From Tricholoma matsutake (Eukaryota; Basidiomycota; Agaricomycetes; Agaricales; Tricholomataceae): DNA of 64,000 nucleotides. The DNA is taken from assembly GCA_026075535.2 (NCBI GenBank), contig AP026546.1, positions 3,534,001 through 3,598,000 of the forward strand, in the 5' to 3' direction. Shown here piece by piece: positions 22,781 to 33,815 of this stretch (position 1 is the first letter of the stretch; the number at the start of each line of letters is the position of its first letter). The notes below the pieces were generated by a model. That model was not told where the DNA came from and ran no database searches. It saw only the letters and a list, made by a program, of their open reading frames with translations. A program made the translations under genes and the position numbers.

Positions 22781-24274
22781 TGAAGATGTCACGATGCTGC
22801 CAGAGGCAGTATTTGTGAAGTTCATTGACACCAAACTGCATAACTTACTCGCAGGGAGTATCATGAAAGACGACCTGGTGAAAAGCGCAATTGAGGTGCT
22901 AAAGACCAAGGGAATGCTGCTAATAAAGTTGGCATTGGAAGACTGGAAGATAGAAGACGGCCTTCTATTCTTCCGAGACAGGTGCTACATCCCAGACAAC
23001 GGAGATCTACAAAAGAAGCTGGTGCAAAAGTACCACGAAGGAGTGACCAGCGGACACCTGGGACAATGGCAAACAACCAAAATGATCAGGAGAGACTACT
23101 GGTGGCCGGGGATGATGATGTACATCAAGAACCATGTTGCTGGATGTGCAATATGCCAGCAGATGAAGGTCAACATGCACCCGATGACCCCCCACTACAA
23201 CCAATCAAATCTGAAGCAACAAGACCATTTGCGATGGTGATGACCGATTTCATAACTGACTTACCAGAGTCCAATGGTTATGATGCACTCATGGTCATGG
23301 TAGACCATGGGCTTATGAAGGGGGTAATTTTTATCCCTTGCAGGAAAACTATAGATGCATTGGGAGCGGCCACCCTCTATCTAGACAATGTCTACAAACG
23401 ATTCGGCCTCCCAGACAAGATCATCTCTGACAGAGATCCCAGATTTGCCTCGCAGCTGTTCCAGGAGCTAGGAAGACTGCTCAGAATCAAGCTGGCAATG
23501 AGCACAGTGTACCACCCCCAGACTGACAGGGAGACAGAACGGGTGAACCAGGAAGTGGAAGTATACCTACAGATCTTCTGCTCAAACAACCAGGAGAATT
23601 GGAAGCACCTCCTCCTGACTGTGGAGTTCACACATAACCAGAGGACGCACTCTGTACAGAAGAACTCCCCATTCTACCTCATGATGGGCTACGAGCCCAA
23701 GGCAATCCCACTCCCCTACCTGAAGACAAACATACCGGCCATAGAAAAATGAATAGTTGCACTGCAATGGGCCCGAGACAAAGTGAAGGCAACTCACGAG
23801 TTAGCCAGACAAATGATGGCGGAAAGAACAACAAGGCACTTCACCCCATTCAAAGAAGGAGACAGAGTGTGGCTAGAAGCAAAGAACCTCAGAATGACGC
23901 ACGAAACAAAGAAGCTCGCACCAAAAAGAGAAGGATCATTCTCTATCGAGAAGGTCCTGAGCCCACTCTCCTACCCACTGAAGTTGCCAGAACAGTGGAA
24001 GATACACCCTGTATTCCACGCGGCACTTCTTTCCCCTTATAAAGAAACCGAGACACATGGCCCAAACTTCCCAAAACCTCCGCCGGATCTAGTTGAAGGC
24101 GAATCGGAGTACGAAGTGGAAGCGATCATCGGACACAAGAAGAAAGGAAGGACCATGCACTTCCTAGTGAAATGGGTCAGATACCTGACCTCGGAGAACT
24201 TGTGGGAGCCTGAGGGGAACCTGACTAATGCCAAGGAAATTCTAGGGGCATATAAACAGCGACGACAGCTGTAG
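22781..24274 (+). pseudogene. gypsy-1 Pol: integrase and chromodomain
   Basis: The zinc region is present (KYHEGVTSGHLG and CAICQQMK). A 1-bp loss in a C-run near 23196 shifts the frame just before the catalytic core, which then reads MTDFITDLPESNGYDALMV, ISDRDPRFASQLF and YHPQTDRETERVNQEVE, so D, D and E are retained. A TGA lies at 23750. The C-terminus carries a chromodomain (EYEVEAIIGHKKKG; FLVKWVRYLTSENLWEPEGN), the feature that directs chromoviruses to marked chromatin. The frame ends at TAG 24272. Confidence 0.88.
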
Positions 24275-24844
24275 AACCCCCAAGACCAAAACACCCACCG
24301 AACCAACCACAAAAGAAACCACAGAATGCCCACCATCCCATCGACACTACACCTACCATGAACCCCAGCACAGACTGGGCGAACAGTCGTCGACCAATGA
24401 CCACTGATGAACATACTCCCTGGCAGACCTGCATGGATATGCCCGCATGGGATTCCCTTCTGGATTACAAGGGATGATTGGATAAGAAGGATGACCTCGA
24501 CCTGTCCGAGATGCTGTCTCTTTGCCTGGAGAAGCACGAAAGTGGATTACAATTGGGTGAGGGCACAGTATGAAGAGTGGTGCTTTGAGGGAGAACTAGA
24601 CGAGGAGGACTATTTCCCAGAGGACTTCTACATTGATCCAGAAGGACTCGCCCCTGGCAGAAGACCACTATCAGGGGTAAGCGTGCCCCTGTGGAGAGAC
24701 CTGCAGTGGAATACCCACTATGATAACAAGAGCGGATATAGCCTGGCGAAGAGGCTCCTGCTCGGAGAACATGGAGAGTTGGGAACACTGCTGTGCTCCA
24801 ACCGATCCCTCAAACCCCATGACCCCGCCCCACCTCCTGACTAG
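24275..24844 (+). pseudogene. gypsy-1 pol C-terminal extension or accessory ORF
   Basis: In the same frame as the chromodomain, beyond TAG 24272 and two TGA codons, an open stretch of 145 codons (ATG 24407 to 24844) reaches almost to the 3' LTR. It has CPHGIPFW, CPRCCLFAW, WVRAQYEEWCFEGELDEED and a run of acidic residues. The Cys spacing (CPHG...CPRC) suggests a small zinc-binding unit. I do not recognise the family. It may be a C-terminal tail of Pol separated by mutated codons, or a third gene. Confidence 0.5.
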
Positions 24845-24900
24845 AGAGGAGAAAGAGATTTTGATTGAAGTCAGTGACTTTGAAGATAGAGAGAGGGTGA

Positions 24901-25637
24901 TGTTATGATTTTGTTATCTGGACCTGCAAGGCCGGGCACTTCATTTTTCCTTTCTGACACGACACGACTCACTTCCGACGGGAGATGCTTTGATGCATGG
25001 TGACTCCATGCACCTGAACCCACTCCCACACATACTGTGATACGACAGCCCTTTGACATGAGGTCTGTGATGTCAGACACTCACAATTGACATCAGATCC
25101 TTGATGTCAGATCCATAACATTGGACACCTCATGCTAGGCATGAGGCTATTCTCTTATTGATCCCTGACATGCTGCGCTGCAGCACTCCATAACATCGGA
25201 TGCCTCATGCAAGGCATGAGGCCTGTCTTTTCTATTGTTCTTTCTATTTATACTTGATAATGATCCTGCATTCCGATTGGACGATAGGTATCTTCGAACC
25301 ATATATAAGCTGTAGTAATACTGCCTGTATTCCTCAGCTTGACCTAATTCAATCAACGGTCTTAGACTCAACCAGAACACTCGACAGCTTAGGAAGCCCC
25401 TAGCTGTGATAACTCGAACTCGACAGTTGGAAAGCCTCCAACTGTGATACACAAACTGATGGTCTACTCAGAAAGCCTCTGAGTACGAATAGCCGTAACG
25501 ACTTGAGGAAGTACCCAAGTGAAGGCCAGAAGCCCGATACACTAGGAAAGCCTCCTAGTGCGATACCGATATAGTTGGAAAGCCTCCAACTGTGACATAC
25601 AAAGCCAAGGCTGAGTTAAAGACCTATAATCTTAACA
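24901..25637 (+). repeat. gypsy-1 3' LTR
   Basis: 737 bp with the same ends as the 5' LTR and several transition differences. The GAAAG duplication follows at 25638-25642. Confidence 0.9.
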
Positions 25638-25721
25638 GAAAGTCCTGCCAAACTAGATGTCCAGTCGGAGCTGAGTCCTCGGACTGTCTGAGTTGCTTAT
25701 ATAATTGACTGAAAAATCAGT

Positions 25722-25803
25722 GGCTACCGCAGGGATTGAACCCTCATAGTCACATGATAAAGTACATTTAAGGCAACAATATAACCGTTAGACTAAAGTA
25801 TCA
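25722..25803 (-). repeat. tRNA-like Pol III promoter, left end of element A
   Basis: On the minus strand there is an A box TAGTCTAACGG (25795-25785) and a B box GGTTCAATCCC (25742-25732) about 50 nt apart. The acceptor stem does not pair, so this is tRNA-derived rather than a tRNA gene. It points outward, toward the TIR. Confidence 0.65.
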
Positions 25804-25844
25804 TTACAGATAGATAGTTTTATCTCTCTATGTACCACCCTGGC

Positions 25845-26475
25845 TGTGATGACAAATCAACACAGCCATGTCACCAACAATGATGCCAGCTCATCGTCGA
25901 TCATCACCAACCACCACCACCACCACCACTCAATGATGATGCCTCCCTCCCGCATCCTGGTGCCGCCACTGCCCCATGAACACCCCACAGCCATGGGCCC
26001 CATGCCAGCACACAATGAAATGGGCCCAAACGACTCTATTGTCATTTGGGCCCCAGGTGAGTTTTTTCTTTTTTCTTTTCTCATGTTTTCTTTAAGCTAA
26101 CACATTTTTTCATTAATTATAGGTTATATCTATACTGTAGCAGCAAAATGACCCCAAAACCACCAAACGAGGAACAACAATGAGACCATGACCCAGCACC
26201 CACCCCCGCCAGTGAGAGCAACTGCTCGCATGGGGGAGAGCAGCTGCTAACAACGACGACGATGACAGGGAACAACAATGACAGGGAACAACAATGACAG
26301 GGAACAACAACACCACCCGCCCCAGCCCTATGAGCCACTGCTCATAGGGTGGATGACGGGTGGAACGACAACAATTAGGGGAGACCCAAGAGACATCAAT
26401 GTCTCTTGGGTCCTAGGTAAGCTTTTTTTTCTTTTCTCATTTCATTTTTCGATGCTAACTAACTTTTTATAGGTA
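25845..26475 (+). repeat. Intron-like modules of element A
   Basis: Two units have a GGGCCC or TCTTGGGTCC hairpin immediately before a donor: GTGAGT to AG at 26057-26122, and GTAAGC to AG at 26417-26472. Both contain a T-rich tract and a GCTAAC-type branch site before the acceptor. The second unit is preceded by the hairpin CCCTATGAGC / GCTCATAGGG (26326-26349). Confidence 0.65.
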
Positions 26476-26565
26476 CAAACTACTACTGGCAACGACGACG
26501 ATGGGGGGACACCACCACCACCACTGCTGCGAGCCCCTGCTTGCAGGGTGGAAGGTGAGGGTGAA

Positions 26566-26832
26566 GAGACGAGGGGGAAGGGAGATGAGGGGGAAGGGAG
26601 ATGAGGGGGAAGGGAGATGAGGGGGAAGGGAGACAAGGGGGAAGGGAGACAAGGGGGAAGGGAGATGAGGGGGAAGGGAGACAAGGGGGAAGGGAGACAA
26701 GGGGGAAGGGAGATGAGGGGGAAGGGAGATGAGAGGGGAGGGAACAGAGATGAGAGGGAACAGAGACGAGAGGGAATGGAGACGAGAGGGAACAGAGATG
26801 AGGGGGAATGGAGATGAGAGGGAAGGGAGACG
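26566..26832 (+). repeat. GGGGGAAGGGAGA minisatellite
   Basis: About 265 bp of almost purine-only tandem repeats with units of about 15-16 bp. Both strands stay open by composition, not because of coding. Confidence 0.8.
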
Positions 26833-27157
26833 ACGACCCCGCCCCACGCCTACAAGCATCTGCTCGTGGGGTGGTTCGGGGGGGAGAAGAATGGGGCCAG
26901 GAGAGCAAGATGGCCAGGGGACAACCTGGGGAGAGACGAATGCCACCACGAGCAACAGTTGCTCGTGGTGGGTGTTATTATTGATAGTTACAGCCCCCTC
27001 CCCTCGAGCTTGCGAGGGGAGGGCTTAGGATTATACATACTTACCCATATTAATTACCCCTTGCACAGATGCGAGGGGGTCAATTTAATAATCTATTCAT
27101 GATATATATAAAAATTAGATTTCAGTAATAAATAGATATAATGTATGTGACTTTAAA

Positions 27158-27250
27158 TGACTACTTGGCTTAAGTGGTAGAGTGTGCATGTTTGGTCATC
27201 ATGTGATTGCTAGTCCAGAAGTCTGTTGGTTCAATTCCTGCTGTGCACAC
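27158..27250 (+). repeat. tRNA-like Pol III promoter, right end of element A
   Basis: A box TGGCTTAAGTGG (27166-27177) and B box GGTTCAATTCC (27228-27238), oriented toward the right TIR. A near-identical copy lies in element B at 33724-33815. Confidence 0.65.
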
Positions 27251-27518
27251 ATCATTTTGTGAGACTTATAAGAATTTCTGTAAGTCTGGAACTTGGACAA
27301 TACTTTAAAGGTGTAAGTAAATGCACAATTGATGTTGTCTGAGCAAAGTCCGAGTGTCCGAGCAGAGTCCGAGTGAAGTCTGAGTGTCCGAGCAGAGTCT
27401 GAGCAGAGTCCGAGTGTCCGAGTGTGTCCGAGCAGAGTCCGCTCGGACTGGGGGGGGGGAGTGTAAAGTACTGTTGCTAGTCTATTAATTAAGTGGCTTC
27501 TAAGGTTGCCCTTATAAT

Positions 27519-27866
27519 TTGGACAATTTTACTGCTGGTTCAGCAGCAACATGTCCTGTTTGTAGTGAGAGCCTATCTCATAGGTTCTCTTTCATGTCCC
27601 ATCCCCCTCTGGTTAGCATCGAATTAGGGGGAAATACTGCTCTGGAAAACCTGTTCTTTACATCTGGCAATGACCGACATAGTTACCACTTGAGAGGATT
27701 GATATACTATTCAGAAAACCACTTCACAGCATGGTTCTTTGCACAATCAGGAATGGTCTGGTATCACAATGGTTTGTTTACTGGTCAGTCACTAGTCTCT
27801 GAAGGCATGATGCCAATTGAAATACCCCATGAAATGTTGAGAAACACACTGCGAGTACATGTTTGA
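27519..27866 (+). pseudogene. Fragment resembling the C-terminal box of a ubiquitin-hydrolase-like peptidase
   Basis: An open frame of about 115 codons carries a CPVC zinc-like pair and then YHLRGLIYYSENHFTAWFF and VWYHNG. The NHFTA plus W-Y-H-x-G arrangement resembles the His box of USP/UCH-type peptidases that occur as transposon-associated proteins in Agaricomycetes. The upstream catalytic Cys region is not present, and the 5' side is interrupted by element A. I am unsure of the family; it could be another transposon-linked domain. Confidence 0.35.
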
Positions 27867-28388
27867 TGCATGTGCTATATGTAGTGCATACACCCTTTGA
27901 TGCATATGTACAAATCTATCATAGATACCTTCCTTCCCTTTCTTCCCTTTCTTTCCTTTCTTCCTTTATTTTACAGAAAGCATATATATATACAGTAGAT
28001 AGATGCCTGGCCACCTCAGTTGTTTATACAAGGACTGAGGTGAGTGCTGATGTATTCATATATTTATATTGATTACTTACTGTACCTGTAGTATAGTCTT
28101 GTTTATTCTAGGTACAGTACAGTTGTTTATACAAGGACTGAGTATAGTCTTGTATATTCTAGGGTTGACTTCCTACAGGTTATGGGCCACTCCCGTCGTA
28201 TTTGACCGACAGTAGAAAATCTCCTAGCCACTCAATGTTACTATGTCATCTTGATCAGTCCAATCACTTAGCTCTTGGATCACAACTTAATGGAATTGGG
28301 ATTCCCGACACGTTCCTCTTCTGCCCTTTGTCTTTTGATGCCCTCTTACTTGCCACTTCTCTGTGCTTTCTCCTCAAGAATTATTACC

Positions 28389-30451
28389 ATGACTGCTGAA
28401 TCCAGTCCACCTTCCATCTCCCTCATCAAATTATCAGTTCCATATTCCAGTGAGAAGCTGGACAAACTCAAATCTAACTACAAAGAATGGTGCAAGGAAA
28501 TAACTATTGCCCTTTCCTTGAATGGCCTTTATGACTATGTGACTGGTGATATTCATTTGCCCACATCCACTGAAACACAGGCTCTCGCTAACTGGAAAGC
28601 TAATTCCCGCCTCGCATACACCTTCATTGCTTCTAGCATTTCCCCCTCCAAACGTCCTTTTATTGACATCACAAAAGGACCCAATGTCAACTGGAAAAAT
28701 CTCCAAGACCGTCATCAGAAAGAGGGACCTGTCCACCAGGTCCAGCTGTTACAACAGGTGCTTTCCATACAATGCACAAAGGATGTCCCACTCCCTGAAA
28801 CTGCGGAGAGGATCTGCACCCTCATCAAGCATGCCTTTGCCATGGGTGACATCAAAGCCGATCTTCTTTGCTGTATTGTGCTCCTTAATTCCCTTGGTGA
28901 TAATTTCCCTCACGTGGGTTCCATTATTTCCCACAACATTTCTGCCTCCACCACCACCTTCCCATATGGGTCGAAGGACATTCATTTGTTCCTGGAGAAC
29001 AAACAGACTCTACTTGAGAATGATTGATGCAATGATTTGTGTTCCCATGTCGCACTAGCTGCTCATGCCAAGCCTACAAAATCACCAAACATACTTACTT
29101 GCAGGAACCTGATTCGTAAGAGGACTGGGCACACAATGGAGTACTGTATTAAGGCTGGGGGAGGCATGGCAGGGAAAACCATTGAGGAATCTAAAGCCAC
29201 CCATAAGTTAGCACTCGAGAAGAAGTCATCGGGACCCAACACTTCCAAAATCATGGTTACAATGAAGGATGTCAATGGGCGGGCATTTACGGTCATGATT
29301 GATCCTGAAACTAACCCACCACCTACTTCATTCCCAGAGTTTGCTGGTCTAGCTTGTGATCCCATTCCCACTGCCACTATTGATGAAGTGGAATATAAAG
29401 GGTGGGTTGTCATCGAGGAGGAGGTGGCTGCCACTATTGACTGGAATCAATACACCTCTGCACCCATACATATTTCTCCTGACAAGTGTGACTTCATCAC
29501 CCTTTGTCTGACACCACCCTGTTCTGTCAAAGGTGTGGGGGGTACTTCGATTGCTGCCATCGGCATTGGCAACATCAAACTCAGGATAGCTCAGGGCACA
29601 TCAATTATATTATGTAACGCACTTTACATCCCACATTCGGCAGTCCACCTTATTTAGGTGGACATGTTGGCGGACAACTTGAATGTGGTAACACATTTTG
29701 ATAACTTGGGGTGTTGGATTACTGATAAATCCACTGGTGCTTTTGTTGCATGTGGATCACGATTATCCAAGAAACTCTATTCACTTGATCTCCACGCCAT
29801 CACTGCTGACCACGCTTTCACCATACACAAATTACCTACTTTGGAGACATGGCATTGTCACCTTGGCCATGCAAATTACCAATCCCTCTGGGACATGGCC
29901 AAAAAGGGGACACTCACAGGTGCACCTATTGTATCCACCTTGAAACCACCCAAATGTGAATCTTGTGTCCTTGGTAAGCAGACAAAGACACCCATCCCAA
30001 AGAAATGTGAGGAGGGGCCTGGTCATAGAGCAACAAGGAAGTTGGAGAAGGTGTGGGTGGATCTGTCAGGACCACATGCCGTGAAGTCTCGTACTGGGAA
30101 TTCATATGTAATGGACATTGTTGACGACTATACTTCCTTCCCCTGGTCAATACCCCTTTGCAACAAAGATGATTCATATCCTGAATTAAAAGCTTGGAAA
30201 CTTGCTCATGAAAGTGAGACTGGACTCAAGGTTGGGACTTATATCACCAACAATGGAGAACTGAAGTCACATGAAATGGAGGCTTGGCTGAAGACCCGGG
30301 GGACTGATCATCGCTTCACTGACCCCCATACTTCTGCCCATATTGGCCATGTTGAGTGCATGCACCATATGCTTATGGCTAAAGCCCATACAATGCAGAT
30401 CTATTTGGGTTTACCTCCTTACCTGTGGGATGAATTCTACCTAACAGCATC
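28389..30451 (+). mobile_element. Ty1/copia fragment: gag, protease region, integrase
   Basis: One frame from ATG 28389 to about 30451 is interrupted only by TGA 29025 and TAG 29655. It encodes a copia Gag (SLNGLYDYVTGDIHLP; NWKNLQDRHQKEGPVHQVQL), a damaged zinc knuckle (RTGHTMEYC) with a GGGMAGKTI tail, a protease-like region, then gag-pre-integrase (WHCHLGHANYQSL; CESCVLGKQ) and the integrase core (VWVDLSGPHAVKSRTGNSYV; TSAHIGHVECMHH). The motif usually TDNGGE reads TNNGE, losing the second catalytic Asp. RT and RNase H are absent. The 3' side is cut by a hAT-like end at 30452. LTRs were not identified. Confidence 0.85.
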
Positions 30452-30720
30452 TAGTGTTTGAAGGTTCAGTCCATAGGACCGAAGACTGAACTGGACTGAA
30501 CTGTGGTTCATGCTGTAGTTCGGTCCATTTGTCTGAAAAATTGAGTAACCAAAACTGCAGTTCAGTTGCCAGTTCACTTGTTTTGAAAACATTTGAAGAC
30601 CATTATAAGACTGGTTGTAACTGCTTTACAACCAGTCTTTTTACACTTAGATTATGTACCCTATAAGAGTACCAAATAAATATATTTATATACTAATTAC
30701 ATATGTTGTAGATTAAAAAC
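30452..30720. mobile_element. Truncated hAT MITE (left end only)
   Basis: It starts TAGTGTTTGAAGGTTCAGTC and is related to the intact MITE at 62768-63596 (TAGTGTTCAAAGGTCCGGTC). No right end or target duplication is visible. It terminates the copia integrase frame. Confidence 0.55.
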
Positions 30721-30807
30721 TGGGGCACGCCCAAATGAATAGAGGGAAAAGTAAGCTGTTTAAATAGCACTGACCATTTGCACCTGTTTGCATGGTCACA
30801 TGTACTC

Positions 30808-31980
30808 TCATTTATGTGTTTTTGATGCATTTACAGGGGGGGACAGTTTGATCTGGGTGTGCTCCTTAGTAGGGTGTAGCACAGGTGACACCATGGGTTT
30901 CACTGGCAACACCACACCTGTCACCTGTGACACCATACCTGTACACACACCATACCTGCAGGTACAGGTTATAAGCACAGGTTTTGTATGGTGTTTCAAA
31001 ACTACAGTAGCACTTGAGCAACATGGCATAAACTATGTGTAGCTAAAGCAAAGATAAGAGGTAGCTATACTAATCCAACTTTTCTATACTGCTTCAACAC
31101 TTGAATCCACATATAAATTATGATATAATGTTCAATTCTTCTACAAATCATCTGTCAACCTTTTTTATCCATCATGAAGAACACAAAGAAACTAGTAATT
31201 TGCTACATTCTATCTGGGCAGAGTAGTTTTGGCATGAGAGGAGCAATATTTGGAAGGAACACTCAAGGTCACCATGCAAAATAACATCAACTTGACTGAA
31301 TTAGATCATTGTATGTCATAAGATCCCACAGTTCCAGGCAGATACATGTCTTAACAAAACAATTGATTTTCATAAAACTTGATAAAAGTTCTTTTAACTC
31401 AAAGCAAAGAGCTCAGAAGAATTTTGGAACCACAAAACCTGATATGGAATATATCACAACTCAAACCTGTGACAACCTGCAACACCATGTGTACAGGTGT
31501 GGTGTTTCCACAGGTACAGATATACAAACCCATACCTGCACCTGTGCTACCTGCAGGCAGAATACCACAGGTTCACCTGTACCTGTGCTACACCCTACTC
31601 CTTAGTGGGTGCATTAGGCAGCACATCATTATTGGGTGTGCTTGGAGTCGCAATGGGGGGAATATTGGTTGTTGAGCTAGTCTGAAGGGTTCTGATGAAG
31701 TTTTCAATTGTAGATTTAAGTGAATCAATTTGCCTGCATATTCCAGTAATGTCACTTTCCAGCATGTCGAGGCACTCTGATGTGCCCATGGTGCTAGGGG
31801 GTGCATTAAGCGAAAATGGCAGCACAATGAAGGCAGGACTGTCAGGAATGGTGTGTAGGGAGTCTATGGAGCTTTGGGAAGTGTCGTCCACTCTGTGCCT
31901 GCCTATCTTGGGCAGCATGTTCATGATTCCAGGCCTTAGGAGAGAGTTTTCTACTATAAGGGCAACCTTAGAGGCCACTT
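30808..31980 (-). pseudogene. Unknown ORF split by a hAT MITE
   Basis: The minus-strand frame 31978-31606 (about 125 codons: KVALIVENSLLRPGIMNML, then a Ser/Thr/Pro-rich part with LESDITGICRQIDSLKST, a possible short coiled coil) stops at a hAT insertion. It continues beyond it as HTQIKLSPPVNASKTHK to TGA at 30808. Dropping the insert and one 8-bp duplication restores one frame. The family is not recognised; it is probably a transposon-encoded protein given its surroundings. Confidence 0.45.
30870..31597. mobile_element. hAT MITE, 8-bp duplication CTCCTTAG
   Basis: 728 bp with ends TAGGGTGTAGCACAGGTG and its inverse. CTCCTTAG is duplicated at 30862-30869 and 31598-31605. Repeated ACCTGT/ACAGGT motifs near both ends look like subterminal transposase sites. 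No transposase. Confidence 0.9.
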
Positions 31981-31982
31981 AA

Positions 31983-32091
31983 TTAATGGACTAGCAAAGG
32001 GAGATCTGATGTTAAAATCATAGTACATATTACAGGGATTGGAGGCGCACCTAGCAAAGGGAAATCCGAAGAGAAAACTCTAAGGACCTCT
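31983..32091 (-). repeat. H repeat copy, empty-site paralogue of element A
   Basis: Read on the minus strand this matches 17840-17950 joined to 27483-27517, with one copy of TTGCTAGTC, so it represents the target before element A inserted. A more diverged copy lies at about 61030-61180. Element B begins directly after it. Confidence 0.75.
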
Positions 32092-32184
32092 GAGGTCTTT
32101 ACACTCCCCCCCCCAATCCGAGCGGACTCCGCTCAGACACTCAGACAGTCCGAGTTGCTTATATAATTGACTGAAAAATCAGTG

Positions 32185-32260
32185 GCTACTGCAGGGATTG
32201 AACCCTCATAGTCACATGATAAAGTACAGTTAAGTCAGCGATATAACAGTTAGACTAAAG
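32185..32260 (-). repeat. tRNA-like Pol III promoter, left end of element B
   Basis: B box GGTTCAATCCC (32204-32194) and A box TAGTCTAACTG (32257-32247) on the minus strand, as in element A. Confidence 0.6.
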
Positions 32261-32339
32261 CATCATTACAGGTAAGTAGTTATATCTCTCTATGTAATGC
32301 CCCAGCTGTGATGACAAATCAACACAGCTGCATCATCAA

Positions 32340-33246
32340 CAATGCTGGCAATGGCACCACCTCCTCCTTACCTCCTACCCCAATAACCAACAACAGGAAC
32401 GAGCCCAAATGATGGCATTGTCATTTGGGCTCACTTGTAAGTGTTTTTTTACATGATTTTTGTTGTTTTGTTTAACTAACTGATTTTTCCTTAATGATAG
32501 GTTTTATCTATGTTATAACGATGCTGCAGCCTCAAAACCACAACAATGGCTGACACAGCCACCACCCTAGGACACAGAACCACTGCCGCAAGCAACTGCT
32601 TGCAGGGTGGGAACGGGTACAACTGCAAAATGGCAGGACAATGGACTTGGCCAAATGGAACGACAACGCAATGAGGCGACTGGAGATGACTGGAACTGGG
32701 AGATGGAATGACGAGGGGACGAGCAGGAAACAACAAAAGGAAGGCAAAGCAAATGAAGAAAAGGCACGTCTCTTGGGCCGTTGGTAATTTTTTTTCTTCT
32801 TGTTTTTGTTACTAACAAACTTTTTTAGGTATTATCTAGTACTGCTCACAATGACGAGCACTCAGAACCACTGCTGTCAGCAGCTGCTTGCGGGGTGGGA
32901 ATGGGTGCAATGTCGAAACGACAAGAATGGCAACCCCGACAGAACAACAAGACAACGAGACACAGTACCCGCCCCCAGCCCTCATGCCCACCATGCAGGA
33001 TGCACCACCCGCCTCCAGCCTCATGAGCAACTGCTCATGGGGTGGATGGTGGGTGGAACGATGATGATTAGGGGAATGATGACAGCACCAGCCCCAGCCC
33101 TACGAGCCACTGCTCATAGGGTGGATGACGGGTGGAACGACGACAATTAGGGGAGACCCAAGAGACATCAATGTCTCTTGGGTCCTAGGTAAGCTTTTTT
33201 TTCTTTTCTCATTTCATTTTTCGATGCTAACTAACTTTTTATAGGT
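32340..33246 (+). repeat. Intron-like modules of element B
   Basis: Three units have donor, T-rich tract, CTAAC or ACTAAC and acceptor: about 32431-32502, 32776-32828 and 33187-33244. GAGC-NNNN-GCTC hairpins precede or follow them at 32589, 33023 and 33106, with another at 33301. Confidence 0.6.
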
Positions 33247-33723
33247 ACAAACTACTACTGGTGATGACAATGATGGGGGGACACCACCACCACCACTGCT
33301 GCGAGCCCCTGCTCGCAGGGTGGAAGGTGAGGGGGAAGAGACAAGGGGAAGGGAGACGATAACGAGAGTGGAGACACCCACAATGACACCTGCCCCATGC
33401 CTATGAGCATCTGCTTGTGGGGTGGTTTGGGGGGGAGAAGAATGGGGACAGGAGAGCGAGATGGCCAGGGGACAACCTGGGGAGAGATGAACACTGCCAC
33501 AAGCAACTGCTCATGGTGGGTGTTTTTAATTTATTATTATAATTGATACTTACGGCCCCCTCTCCTCGAGCTTGCAAGGGGAGGGCTTAGTATTATACAT
33601 ATTAATTACCCATATTAATTACCCCTCGCACAGATGCGAGGGGGTCAATTTAATAATCTATTCATGATATATATAAAAAATTAGATTTCAGTAATAAATA
33701 GATATAATATATGTAGCTTTAAA

Positions 33724-33815
33724 TGACTACTTGGCTTAAGTGGTAGAGTGTGCATGTTTCATTGTCATGTGATTGCTAGTCTAGAAGGCTGTTGGTTCAA
33801 TTCCTGCTGTGCACA
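33724..33815 (+). repeat. tRNA-like Pol III promoter, right end of element B
   Basis: A box TGGCTTAAGTGG (33732-33743) and B box GGTTCAATTCC (33794-33804). Confidence 0.6.

Larger units (their letters stand above)
18055..25637 (+). mobile_element. Ty3/gypsy chromodomain element 'gypsy-1', full length, inactivated
   Basis: LTRs at 18055-18817 and 24901-25637 begin TGTTATGATTTTG and end CTTAACA. GAAAG is duplicated at 18050-18054 and 25638-25642. The interior encodes gag, protease, RT, RNase H, integrase and a chromodomain, the order of fungal chromoviruses of the Tf1/sushi type. At least ten in-frame stops, one 1-bp deletion near 23196 and a changed RT active site show it is dead. It sits in the left array of TIR element A. 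Confidence 0.92.
17951..27473 (+). mobile_element. TIR element A (non-autonomous, carries gypsy-1)
   Basis: It starts GAGGTCTTTACACTCCCC and ends with the inverse of CAGTACTTTACACTCCCC. TTGCTAGTC is duplicated at 17942-17950 and 27474-27482. The same flanks without an insert, and with one copy of the target, occur inverted at about 31950-31999. Without gypsy-1 (18055-25642) the element is about 1.93 kb. Order: TIR, GAGTCCGAG-type array, tRNA-like sequence on the minus strand, hairpin and intron-like modules, GAGGGG hairpins, tRNA-like sequence on the plus strand, array, TIR. No protein is encoded. Element B is a close relative. Confidence 0.85.

Noticed and set aside
26467..26955. Minus-strand 162-codon Ser/Pro/Leu-rich frame
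   Set aside because: Produced by the purine minisatellite at 26566-26832; composition only.
17951..27473. Element A as an LTR retrotransposon with short LTRs
   Set aside because: Its ends are inverted, not direct, repeats and the duplication is 9 bp; the only LTRs inside belong to gypsy-1.
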